Below, piece by piece: positions 52,897 through 62,725 of a DNA stretch of 64,000 bases. How positions within the stretch are numbered: position 1 is the stretch's first letter; each line of letters starts with the position of its first letter. The notes beneath the pieces were generated by a model. That model was given only the letters and a program-made list of their open reading frames with translations. It did not search any database and was not told where the DNA came from. A program made the translations under genes and the position numbers. Source of the stretch: Fibrobacteria bacterium (lineage in GTDB: Bacteria; Fibrobacterota; Fibrobacteria; UBA5070); contig JACKCV010000007.1 in the NCBI GenBank assembly GCA_020633825.1, positions 5,448 through 69,447 on the forward strand, given 5' to 3'.

Positions 52897-54933
52897 ATGA
52901 ACGAATCCGCCTCGGGTGGCACTCCGGCCTTCAAATCGGAAGACAAGCCCGCCCTCGCTCAACGCATGAAACGCCTGGTCCTTGGTGGCTCGCGCAATCC
53001 CTTCGACAAGACCATTTTCCATTCGATGGCGCTGCTGCCCTTCTTCGCCTGGGTGGGCCTGGGGGCCGACGGTCTGTCGTCGTCGAGCTACGGACCTCAG
53101 GAGGCCTGGCACATCCTGGGAGCCTATCCGGCCCTGGGGTTGTTCGTTGCCCTGGCTGCGACTCTGACCGTGTTCGTGCTCTCCGCCTCCTACGTCCAGA
53201 TCATCGAGCTCTTCCCGGGCGGCGGTGGCGGATACCTGGTGGCCTCCAAGCTGCTCAATCCCACCCTGGGAATGGTTTCCGGTTGCGCCCTTCTGATCGA
53301 CTACGTCCTCACCATCTCGATCTCGATCGCGGCAGGGGCCGATGCGATCTTCTCCTTCCTGCCGGCGACGCTGATGGGATGGAAATTCACCGCCATCATC
53401 GTCGGGATCCTGCTGTTGACCGTGCTCAACATGCGTGGAGTCCGGGAGTCCGTGAATTTCATGGTGCCCATCTTCCTGGTCTTCGTGATCACGCACGCCT
53501 TCGGGATCGTGTACGCCATCGGGTCGCACGTGATGGAAATCCCCATGGTGGCCCAACGCACCCAGTCGGAGCTTTCCTCCGCCGTGGGAACCCTGGGGGC
53601 GCTGGGCGCCTTCATCCTGGTGACCAAGGCCTTCTGCCTGGGTGCCGGTACCTTCACCGGGATCGAAGCCGTCTCGAACGGGCTGAACATCCTCCGCGAG
53701 CCGAGGGTCCAGAACGGCAAGCGCACCATGCGCTACATGTCGTGGTCCCTGGCGATCACCGTGGGCGGCCTGTTCCTGTCCTACCTCCTGCTGTCGGTGA
53801 GCCGACCCGAGACGGAGACGCGCACCCTCAACGCCATCCTGTTCCAGGCCATCTCCCAGGATTGGGGCAAAAGCGGCGAAATCTTCGTTTGGGTGACGTT
53901 GTTCTCCGAAGCGGCGATCCTCTTCATCGCCTCCCAGGCGGGGTTCATCGGCGGACCTCGCGTGTTGGCGAACATGGCCCTCGACCGGTGGCTGCCCAGC
54001 CGGTTCGCCATGCTCTCCGACCGATTGGTCACCCAGAACGGCGTGCTCATGATGAGCGCCATCGCCATGGGAACGGTGTTCGCCACCGGGGGGAGCGTGG
54101 AGTCGCTGGTGGTCCTCTACGCCATCAATGTGTTCATCACCTTCGCCCTGTCCATGGCGGGCCTGGTACGCCACTGGTGGACGACCCGGGAGCGCCACGA
54201 GGAGTGGAAGTCCAAGATCTGGATCCCTCTGGTGGGCTTTTTCCTGTCGATGTTCATCCTGAGCTTCGTGTTCATCAACAAGATCGACTCCTGGGGCTCG
54301 GTGGCCATCGGAGTGACGGCGGTCCTGGTGGTGTTCTCCTGGTGGGTCAAACGCCATTACATCCAGACCAAGATCCTGCTGCGCCGATTGGACAAGCTGG
54401 TGCGCGCGGCCGGGGTGAATCCCTCCGCGTCGGGACAGCCGGTCTCGGATCTTCCCGAAGTCCTTCCCGATCCCAAGGGCAAGACGGCGGTGATGCTCGT
54501 CAGCGGCTTCAACGGGCTGGGTCTGCACACCCTGTTCAACATCCAACGCCTGTTCACCGGGGTGTACAAGAACTTCATCTTCGTGCACGTCGGCGTGATC
54601 GATGCCGGAAATTTCAAGGGCGAGGAGGAGATGGAAGCCCTGAAGGTGCATGTGGAGGAAGAGGCGCGCAAATACGTGGAATTCATGCGCCGCCATGGCT
54701 CTTATGCCGAATCGTTCACCGCGATGGGGACCGACGTGGTCCAGATGACGGCGGAATTGGCTCCCAGCATCCTGAAGAAGTTCCCCCAGAGCATCTTCTT
54801 CGGCGGGCAGCTGGTGTTCCCCGAAGACACCATGGTGACGCGCTTCCTGCACAACAACATCGTGTTCTCGCTGCAGCGGCGGTTCTACAACCAGGGCATC
54901 CCCTTCGTCATCCTCCCGGTCCGCGTGTACTGA
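52897..54933 (+). CDS. APC-superfamily transporter, KimA-like
   Basis: The 678-residue protein has about twelve membrane helices (residues 45-475) and a C-terminal cytosolic domain (about 500-678) with strands and helices like a USP-type fold. The N-terminal signature GADGLSSSSYGPQEAW and the GGGGGYLVASKLL motif match the KUP/KimA branch of the APC superfamily. KimA family members import K+ and are inhibited by cyclic di-AMP in Firmicutes; the substrate here could be K+ or an amino acid, so I leave the symbol blank. The ATG has GGGAG six bases upstream inside a hairpin. It is monocistronic. Confidence 0.82.
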   Translation: MNESASGGTPAFKSEDKPALAQRMKRLVLGGSRNPFDKTIFHSMALLPFFAWVGLGADGLSSSSYGPQEAWHILGAYPALGLFVALAATLTVFVLSASYVQIIELFPGGGGGYLVASKLLNPTLGMVSGCALLIDYVLTISISIAAGADAIFSFLPATLMGWKFTAIIVGILLLTVLNMRGVRESVNFMVPIFLVFVITHAFGIVYAIGSHVMEIPMVAQRTQSELSSAVGTLGALGAFILVTKAFCLGAGTFTGIEAVSNGLNILREPRVQNGKRTMRYMSWSLAITVGGLFLSYLLLSVSRPETETRTLNAILFQAISQDWGKSGEIFVWVTLFSEAAILFIASQAGFIGGPRVLANMALDRWLPSRFAMLSDRLVTQNGVLMMSAIAMGTVFATGGSVESLVVLYAINVFITFALSMAGLVRHWWTTRERHEEWKSKIWIPLVGFFLSMFILSFVFINKIDSWGSVAIGVTAVLVVFSWWVKRHYIQTKILLRRLDKLVRAAGVNPSASGQPVSDLPEVLPDPKGKTAVMLVSGFNGLGLHTLFNIQRLFTGVYKNFIFVHVGVIDAGNFKGEEEMEALKVHVEEEARKYVEFMRRHGSYAESFTAMGTDVVQMTAELAPSILKKFPQSIFFGGQLVFPEDTMVTRFLHNNIVFSLQRRFYNQGIPFVILPVRVY

Positions 54934-55287
54934 CCGGGGTCTCGGGGCGCATCCTGGCTCCCCACCCCCCGGAAACGCCTCGGGATTCGACATGTGGGGG
55001 GCGTCGCGGCGTCTGTATCCCCGGGTCCAAGCCTCGCGATGCTTCCAGCCCGCTGGTTGCTGTCCCTCGCAGTTGCCAGCTCCGCTGGTTGAGGCGCTCG
55101 AAACCTGCGGAGGCAGATTGGAACCGGGGGCGTGGCATTTCACGTTGGTGGGCGGAAACGGGAACGGTCACACGGTGCTACGGGTCTTGTATGGATGCTG
55201 TTGGGGGAGAGGGTTGAATAAAAGACTCAACTGGAGTTAAATTTCCCCCTTCGCCACAGAAACATCCTGCTCCGATTGAGGGAATCC
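54934..55287. other. Intergenic boundary into the AT-richer island
   Basis: These 354 bases shift from GC-rich (to about 55180) to AT-richer composition. A short inverted repeat (GTTGA at 55213-55217 and TCAAC at 55227-55231, spacer ATAAAAGAC) lies in the AT-rich part together with TTGAATAAAAG, which may contain a -10 element. No RNA gene or tRNA-like sequence was seen that could serve as an attachment site. Confidence 0.35.
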
Positions 55288-58200
55288 ATGAAGTACCCCC
55301 CCCCCCGGCAATTTATGGGCCTTAGTGTGCCCTGCACTTTTGATCCTTTCTGCGGCGTCCAATGCCGCCTCGATCATTGATCCTTTGACGGGGGTGTCAA
55401 CGGAGGCTCCTAGAGAAGATTTGCCCCGTCGACTTTGTGATGATCGTCCCTATCCTGATTGTCCTGAGGCCGTAGAGATTCCTGATAATTTTGGTCTACA
55501 GTGGAGTTGTGGTGATGAGGAACTGACGGATGGGAATTCAGAAATCATTTGGGATATGCCAATGGAATATGGTTCCCCTATGGTGAAACAGTCGTGGTAC
55601 GATGATGTGGCATTGGAGGGGCAGGAGCCATCATGGGATGTTCGGACAACCTATAGGAAGTCGAAACCATCCGACTTTTTTGGATTCAAATTCACTTCGA
55701 TTCACACTGGGAAGCGTTTTAAACCTGGGATTTTTAAAATCCAAAAGGCATATCACCGCCTTGATGTGACGGGTCCTTCTGGGGAGTGGACTTACAATCG
55801 TTTAGGGAGAATTGAATATACGGTGACCTGTGAAAATGGGATAACGTATAAGGATGAATATACTTGGAAGCAGTTTGATCATTATTGTGAAGACCATTGG
55901 AATGGCGATAATTGTAGTGACGGAATGAGGGATTTTTCGCCTATGGATGTTACCTATGATCCAAGTTCATTGATCATAGGGCCTGAGCTTGGATCCGAGC
56001 GCCTGAGAATCCCGGTTGGGGATATCTTGAAGCGCTGGCAAGGCCGGTATGTTGGCGCTCCGCATTATTATGGAGGGCCGAATACGCTTTCTAATCCTGT
56101 GGTTTTAATCAATGGGCTAGGCTTTGATTTCCGATCCATGGGAGCTATTCCCAAGGATGCTCCAGGAACAGAAGGTTGGCGCAAAGGATACGTTTCTGGA
56201 TATCTACAAGGAAGCCTTCCTGATGTGATCTCACGGGCCTATGGTCTAGCAAAGGGTGAGAATGCAATCAATCATAATGGCATCTATTTTGTAAATCTTG
56301 ATATCAATGCCGGGTTGTCGCTAGCAAATAAAGAGTATCAATTTAATCTTCTAGATCGTTTGGGCGATCTCGTTGTTGATCATGCGGCAGGTTTGCCCAT
56401 TACGCCAGATCTGAAGGTGAATGTCGTTTGTCACAGCACGTCTTGCATTGCGTTGCGCGAAGCCATCGCGAATGTTAATGAATACGTGGCAGAAAATCCA
56501 TTGATTCCGAATCCTGTGGATCACATTCAAAGGATCATCACGGTCAATGCTCCGCACGAAGGGTCCGGGCTTGGTCGTCCTGATGGTGAGTTGGCAAATT
56601 TGCCAATTTACGGGGGGCTAGTACCACTTATCGATGAAATTGTGACTGCGGATCCAAATCGACCGGTAATCTCTGGGACGATACACGTGGATTGGAGTGA
56701 TATTGCTTCGGGGCAATGCGGAACTGATTTTTGGGATGAGGCTCTATGTTGGCTTGGGGGGCAGGAACTAGATTGGATGACTGAAGCAATAGGTTTTGGG
56801 ATCTGTTTGGGATCCCAAGGTGAAACATGTCCCGACCTTGACATCCTTGACCTAACTGTTAAAGGGCCGATTTTCGGTCCATATAAGGTGAATCTGGATG
56901 GGTGGCAGATAAAAAATATCCCTGGGCAACCATCAGTGCGGTCAAGTTTTCTGGAATCCCGCACTTCGGCAATTGATGTTCAAACAAATTGGCTAACAAA
57001 CAGAAAGGCCGTTGATTATCCGAAGCGCTCAAATGGGAAATTTATCGATGTGCTCCCGTTCTACAGTGAGGAGTCGAATGACATCGAAACGGGAATTGCT
57101 CGTGATATCTCCAATGGGGTGCTGGGGGGGCTGTGCGGGGATAATCGTTCAGATAATTGTCGAGCTGCTGAACGGTATGTGAATGATATCGCCGCGAAAA
57201 CAATGAACGATGCCTTGGGCGGTCTACTTGGAGGAGATGTTCATGTGGGGAATGGTGCAGTGGATTTGCATATCAATCAAGGTTATCTGAACATGATTCA
57301 GGAGCTCAAGTCGGGTTGGCTCAAGAATTCTGACTTTGTTGTCGAGAAGGAGAGTCAAGTTTGGGGATTAAGTGAGCCGAAAAGAGATCAGTCATCTAAA
57401 GAAATAATTCCTCAATTGCATGTTGCTACGAACTACAAGCTTCACGATGCTGAAGTTCCTGTTGGACATCCGAATCGGCCAGTCCTTCACGGCCCTCTAT
57501 TTGGGTTCGCCTCCAATGCTGCTCCACCGTCTTACCTTGAAGCATTGGGAACGGGTGCATCGTTGATGGGGCGCGATTTATTCTGTGGGATCGAACCCAG
57601 TTGCAGCGAATTACTGGGGAGGAACCGGCCGGTCCTGTATGCTGGGAAGGCCGTGAAGCGATTGATGCCAGTTGTTTTATTGCCAAATGGGACCATCGAT
57701 TCCCGAGAGATCTATACCCAGTTGATCAAGCTTGAGGGTGACTTCGATTTGTATCCTCAGATTTTGTCCGGGGATTTCGCCGGGGTTGCCTTGCAGGATG
57801 CGCAGGGGAACAACAAGGCAATCGTAGGCTACGACCCCGAGGTTGGAACTTGGATCTGGGTCGATGGACCAAATGGAGGGACCACTGAGATTCTGATGGA
57901 GCCCGATCATCGGACTCAATTCACATTCACGAGAGACGACGAAAAGTTTACTCTTACTTTGAATTCCCTCAATGGAGGGAAACGTATCGTGCCACTGGGA
58001 TCCATTTCGGATAATGTCGTCAATCTTGTAGCAATAGGCGACGGTTTGGCCGTTTCCCCTGTCCTACTTGTAGGGGATGCGACACCGTATGAGCCTGAAT
58101 CCCAGATTCCTCCGGTTGCATGGGGTGACGTACGTACCATCATACAAGAGCGTGGAGGTAAGGAGTCCGCTCAGAGTCGTCCGTGGATTTGGCTCACAAA

Positions 58201-59413
58201 CAAGTCGGATATCGTTCAAAAGAATCTCGAAGTCGTGTACTATTTCACAGCCGATCCTGAAAGAAATCCTGTCGTTGAAATGGACTATCCGCTTGACCTC
58301 ATGCTGCAAACGGAGCACATTGGAGGATGGTTGTGGGCTTTTCATGTTTCCGTTCCGGAACTGCCAGTCAAGCAAGCCTTTCCTCAAACAGGAATGCAGG
58401 TCAGAATCCACTATTCTGATTGGACGCCTTGGGCTAAATCCGATGATCCTTCGATTGGAACGGTTTACCCCCAATTCTTGGAAACTGTTGTGGTGAGAGA
58501 CGCTCTTGGTCGTGTGATTTGGGGGCATGAACCAAGCCCAGCCTTGACAATGGATGCACCTTCCAATGGGGATGTATCTGTGACATGGGAGGAAAAAGGT
58601 GAATCTGATGCAAAAATGATTCGGCCAAAAATCACGATAAAGAACGTCGGAACAACCTCCATTGCATCTGGGTACCGGGTATTACTGCGCATAGCAGGGA
58701 TTGCCGAATCCGATGAATTGCCCATCCTGGATGGCTTCTATTCTCCGGACAACATTGGGGTATTGTCACGCGAGTCTGATGGGATTGTGCGTGCTGAGTG
58801 GGAATTCCGTCCGATGATTCTAGAGCCGAACAATATGGTTGATATCGGTGAATGGGGAATCCATTGGGCAGACCATAGAGTGTTCAACAAGGCTGATCTT
58901 CGGTATCAAGTAGACGTTCTTGATGCCAATGGGATCTTGCTCGCCCAAATTGGGGCCCTTGAAGATGGAAGCCCTGAAGAGGGAAATCCTCCGCCAACAC
59001 AAACGGGCCCAGCTGTTGTCATGGCAACTTGGCAAGATGCTGCTTCCTCGGGAGAAATGAATACGATTCGTCCTGATGTCCAAATTCAGAATTTGGCTAG
59101 TGATGAATTGAGCATGGGCTACAAAGTTGTCGTGAGGATGGCTGGTTTGCCAATTGACGCTCCGCTCCCTCTTCTTGTGGGTGATTATCATCCAGACAAT
59201 GAAGCCAGCATTTCCCGAGAAGCAGATGGCCATGTCCGAATGGAGTGGACCTTCTCGGCCTCATTGCCAGCCTCGGCGAGCAATAGTCTTGGGTATTGGC
59301 GCGTTCATACCGACAACTGGCAGCCCTTGGACAAATCCTCTTTGTCGTATTCGCTTCAGGTGCTGAACTCGGCGGGGGTCGAAATCTTCGCGAGTTCGAT
59401 GGCCCAGCCATGA
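55288..59413 (+). CDS. Large secreted lipase/esterase-like protein with three C-terminal sandwich domains, possible phase-variable start
   Basis: Read with one C fewer, the product is 1374 residues and starts MKYPPPGNLWALVCPALLIL, a good signal peptide ending near NAAS; a GAGGG site precedes the ATG. The middle shows an alpha/beta-hydrolase core: PVVLINGLGFDFRSMG, the nucleophile elbow VVCHSTSCIALREA (Ser about residue 383), and TVNAPHEGSG, like PGAP1 or class-2 lipases. The elbow is C-H-S-T-S rather than G-x-S-x-G. Three C-terminal domains (from about 58120, 58552 and 59011) share IRPxIxIxN starts and VxxMAGL-like strands, resembling CBM3-type sandwiches. The gene is AT-rich relative to the window (about 46 percent GC by eye) with unusual codons, suggesting transfer. 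With 11 C as written, translation from the ATG stops after 30 codons; a GTG at 55325 is the first start in the long frame. Confidence 0.65.
55296..55306 (+). repeat. Run of 11 C directly after the start codon of the lipase-like gene
   Basis: Eleven C (55296-55306) follow ATG AAG TA, six bases after the start codon at 55288. With 11 C the frame ends at 55380; with 10 or 13 C it enters the long reading frame with a proper signal peptide. Such a tract may allow slipped-strand on/off switching. Confidence 0.9.
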
Positions 59414-60555
59414 GGGTGGGGCTGACCCCCGCATGTCTGGCACTCGCTGGTCTCGTGACGGCTTGTGCCGTTTCTCCGGATTCGGAGCCGGCGCAGTACG
59501 GATGGAGGAGTGCAGGCCTGGAGCTTCCTGATGCCGAGCGGACGGGGGGATTGCATCGCTTGGTGAACATCGGCAATACGCTGTTTGCCATGGATGCCTA
59601 TTCCCCTTCGAATGCGCCCGAGTCGCGCCCCAACCAATGGCGGATTTGGAGGGGCGAAGCGGGATCGAATTCATGGCGACAAATTCCGTTGCCGAATGGA
59701 GACATTCCGAACGAATGGATCGTGATAGGTTCGAAGTTGATCGTTGGAACAAAGTACACCGCGCGGATTTATAGCTATGACCCGAGTGAAGGTGAGTGGC
59801 AGCAACTCATTACACCAGTGCCCCCTGGAGACCCGGATTCGCTACCATTTGTAGAGGGATTGGGGAGACTTGGGAATATGCTTGCAGTTGGCGTAGGCAT
59901 GAACGTCACAAATCGAAATTATTGCTTCCTCAAATCACCTGATGATTCCGGTTGGGTTGATATCCCTTGTGTCGGATCGGAAAAACGGATTCCCTGGGAT
60001 TTCTCCGCTACGATTGGCGATACCCTCTACGGAATCAGTGCCCAGTTCGGGGTGTTTCGTTATCGCGAAGGCGATTCGCTATGGGATTCCCTCCCCATGG
60101 TGATTCCGGAGAGCAATCCGAATTTTCAAAATTTGTCCGCAGCCGCTGCGATCGATGGCAAGCTTTACGTGGGAACCAGAGGATGGTGGGAAGGTTTGTT
60201 CCGGTGGGACGACGACCATTGGACCAGCATGACCCCCACACCTGGGGACGGATCGAACAAACGCGAGACGACGAAAAGCATCTACGTGATCGCTACCTAC
60301 CGCGATCGATTGTTTTTCACCGGAGATGAGGGCGGATCCATAGTGATGCATGTTCCCCAGGATTCCGGGAAGATCCAGTTCGGGGATTGGCGTTTGGTGG
60401 ATGAGAAATGGTGCAAGATTCTCAACGGCTGTCCTCTGCAAACACGGGGGATTGTCGGGATCGGAGACACTCTCTACGCGACGGGCTGGTCCTTCGTCGC
60501 TAAGGTGCCTTTCGCCGATCTCGATAAAATGGCCCGCCCGTTGTACTTGAAATGA
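59410..60555 (+). CDS. Propeller-like lipoprotein
   Basis: The 381-residue protein begins with a lipobox signal (LALAGLVTAC) and contains six or seven repeated units centred on I-G-x-x-L-Y/F/I-x-G/A (IGNTLFAMD, IGSKLIVGT, LGNMLAVGV, IGDTLYGIS, IDGKLYVGT, YRDRLFFTG, IGDTLYATG), spaced at 40 to 60 residues, like Kelch or other beta propellers. It would be surface-exposed or periplasmic. The start ATG overlaps the stop of the lipase-like gene (ATGA), so the pair is coupled. Composition is between the island and the host average. Function unknown; a binding partner or inhibitor of the lipase is a guess. Confidence 0.72.
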   Translation: MRVGLTPACLALAGLVTACAVSPDSEPAQYGWRSAGLELPDAERTGGLHRLVNIGNTLFAMDAYSPSNAPESRPNQWRIWRGEAGSNSWRQIPLPNGDIPNEWIVIGSKLIVGTKYTARIYSYDPSEGEWQQLITPVPPGDPDSLPFVEGLGRLGNMLAVGVGMNVTNRNYCFLKSPDDSGWVDIPCVGSEKRIPWDFSATIGDTLYGISAQFGVFRYREGDSLWDSLPMVIPESNPNFQNLSAAAAIDGKLYVGTRGWWEGLFRWDDDHWTSMTPTPGDGSNKRETTKSIYVIATYRDRLFFTGDEGGSIVMHVPQDSGKIQFGDWRLVDEKWCKILNGCPLQTRGIVGIGDTLYATGWSFVAKVPFADLDKMARPLYLK

Positions 60556-60886
60556 CCTGCCCTCCCTGAAACCGGACAGGTTACGCAGCCCCTTTCCTCT
60601 CGAACTCTGCCGGGCTGATGTAGCCGAGAGTCGAACGCCTTCTTCTGCTGTTGTACCACCCCTCGATCCAGGAGAAGAGTACTTCACGGACCGCATCGGT
60701 CCCCGCGCTCAGGCTCCGGCGAGGTCCTCCAGTCGGGGTCGGGAGATCGGCGTGGAGCCGGTGCCGAAGGTGACAGTTTGCATGGGCGGGATCCGTGCAA
60801 CGAGCATGCCAGGAGGCGAGGAGCCCCACGCCGGGCTCGAGGATATTTATTCTGGCAGATCGAGAGACCTCCAAGGAGCCGACCAC
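60556..60886. other. Island boundary with IS scar, then ilvD leader
   Basis: The first part contains the transposase fragment described below; the remainder to the ilvD ribosome site (AAGGAG at 60873-60878) has TATTTATTCT at 60844-60853, the only AT-rich spot and a possible -10 for ilvD, without a matching -35. Confidence 0.35.
60581..60700 (-). pseudogene. C-terminal scar of an IS3-family transposase (OrfB)
   Basis: On the minus strand, residues VREVLFSWIEGWYNSRRRR followed by STLGYISPAEFE and a stop at 60581 match the conserved end of IS3-family OrfB (IEgwYNrrRrHSTLGYlSPaeFE). Homology ends about 60700 upstream; the rest of the element and its inverted repeats are missing. It marks an old insertion at the edge of the AT-rich island. 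Confidence 0.85.
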
Positions 60887-62722
60887 ATGCCTGCCTACAG
60901 ATCCGCCACCACCTTCCAGGGCCGCCAGATGGCGGGTGCCCGCTCCCTGTGGAGAGCCACCGGCCTCAAGGACGAGGACTTCAAGAAACCGCTGATCGCC
61001 GTGGTGAATTCCTACACCCAGTTCGTCCCGGGCCATGTGCACCTGAAGAACCTCGGGGAGCTGGTCGCCGGGGAGATCGCCGCTGCAGGGGGAGTCGCGC
61101 GCGAATTCCACACCATCGCCGTCGACGACGGGATCGCCATGGGGCACGGGGGGATGCTCTACAGCCTTCCCAGCCGCGAGCTCATCGCCGATTCCGTGGA
61201 GACCATGTGCCGGGCCCACACCGTGGACGCCATGGTGTGCATCTCCAATTGCGACAAGATCACTCCCGGAATGCTGATGGCCTCCCTGCGGATGAACATC
61301 CCGACCGTGTTCGTTTCGGGTGGTCCCATGGAAGCGGGACACGTGGCCGGGGACGAGCACGGCCTCGACCTCATCGACGCGATGATCCAGGCGGGTGATT
61401 CCAACGTCTCCGACGAACGCCTCGAGGAAGTGGAGCGATCGGCCTGTCCGACGTGCGGTTCCTGCTCCGGCATGTTCACCGCCAATTCCATGAACTGCCT
61501 CACCGAGGCTCTGGGGCTCTCGCTTCCGGGAAACGGAACCATCGTGGCCACCCACAGGGATCGCGAAGGGTTGTTCCGGCGCGCCGGGAAGCTGATCGTG
61601 GAACTCGCGCGCCGCTGGTACGAACAGGATGACGAATCCGTGCTTCCTCGGACCATCGGTTCCTTCCGGGCCTTCGAGAACGCCATGAGTCTCGACATCG
61701 CCATGGGGGGAAGCACCAACACCATCCTGCATCTGCTGGCCGCCGCGCAGGAGGCGGGGAACGGGTTCGGCATGGCCGACATCGATCGCCTGTCCCGCAA
61801 GGTGCCGCACCTGTGCAAGGTGGCCCCCTCCTCGCCCCGCTACCACATCGAGGACGTCCACCGCGCCGGGGGCATTCCCGGGATCCTCGGGGAACTCGAT
61901 CGGGCTGGATTGCTCCACACCGAACTTCCCATGGTGCATTCGGAATCGGTTTCGGCCTACCTCGACCAGTGGGATGTTCGTCGCAATCCGGAGAGCGAGA
62001 ACCTCTGGAAGGCCGCACCCGGGGGCGTCCCGACCACCGTTCCCTTCTCCCAGGAGAAGCGCTACGGTTCGCTCGACCTCGACCGGGACCTCGGATGCAT
62101 CCGGGATGCCGACCACCCCTACAGCCCCGATGGCGGACTCGCCGTCCTCTACGGCAACCTGGCCCAGGACGGATGCGTGGTCAAGACCGCGGGCGTCGAC
62201 GCTTCCATCCTCCAGTTCGCCGGCCCGGCTCGGGTGTTCGAGAGCCAGGAAGACGCTGTGGAGGCGATTCTCGGCGACACCATCAAGCCCGGAGACGTGG
62301 TGATCGTGCGTCACGAAGGCCCCATGGGCGGACCCGGGATGCAGGAAATGCTCTACCCCACGACCTTCCTCAAGTCCAAGGGGCTCGGAAAGGTGTGCGC
62401 GCTCATCACCGACGGCCGCTTCTCCGGCGGAACGGCCGGACTCTCGATCGGCCACGTGAGCCCGGAGGCCGCCGAAGGCGGGAACATCGGGCTCGTGCAG
62501 GAAGGGGATCGCATCGAGATCGACATTCCCGGCCGCTCGATCCGCGTGGATGTGTCGGATTCCGTCCTGGCCACCCGCCGCGCGGCGCAGGAAGCCCGGG
62601 GCGCCCAGGCCTTCCGGCCCGTCTCGCGCACCAGGGAGACGAGCACCTGGCTTCGCACCTACGCGACCCTGGCCAAGTCGGCCGCCTTCGGCGGCGTGCG
62701 CGACACCGACCGGTTGCGCTGA
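60887..62722 (+). CDS. ilvD: Dihydroxy-acid dehydratase
   Basis: The 611-residue protein has the IlvD/Edd signatures: NSYTQFVPGHVHL, the cluster-ligand motif SNCDKITPG, CPTCGSCSGMFTANSMNCL, GGSTNTILHL, and the C-terminal EGPMGGPGMQEML and LITDGRFSGGTAGLSIGHVSPEA (listed here as separate blocks). It dehydrates dihydroxy-isovalerate and dihydroxy-methylvalerate in valine, isoleucine and leucine synthesis, using an Fe-S cluster. AAGGAG ends eight bases before the ATG at 60887. No other ilv or leu genes are nearby, and it is followed three bases later by the CE2-like gene, probably by chance. Confidence 0.97.
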   Translation: MPAYRSATTFQGRQMAGARSLWRATGLKDEDFKKPLIAVVNSYTQFVPGHVHLKNLGELVAGEIAAAGGVAREFHTIAVDDGIAMGHGGMLYSLPSRELIADSVETMCRAHTVDAMVCISNCDKITPGMLMASLRMNIPTVFVSGGPMEAGHVAGDEHGLDLIDAMIQAGDSNVSDERLEEVERSACPTCGSCSGMFTANSMNCLTEALGLSLPGNGTIVATHRDREGLFRRAGKLIVELARRWYEQDDESVLPRTIGSFRAFENAMSLDIAMGGSTNTILHLLAAAQEAGNGFGMADIDRLSRKVPHLCKVAPSSPRYHIEDVHRAGGIPGILGELDRAGLLHTELPMVHSESVSAYLDQWDVRRNPESENLWKAAPGGVPTTVPFSQEKRYGSLDLDRDLGCIRDADHPYSPDGGLAVLYGNLAQDGCVVKTAGVDASILQFAGPARVFESQEDAVEAILGDTIKPGDVVIVRHEGPMGGPGMQEMLYPTTFLKSKGLGKVCALITDGRFSGGTAGLSIGHVSPEAAEGGNIGLVQEGDRIEIDIPGRSIRVDVSDSVLATRRAAQEARGAQAFRPVSRTRETSTWLRTYATLAKSAAFGGVRDTDRLR

Positions 62723-62725
62723 CCC

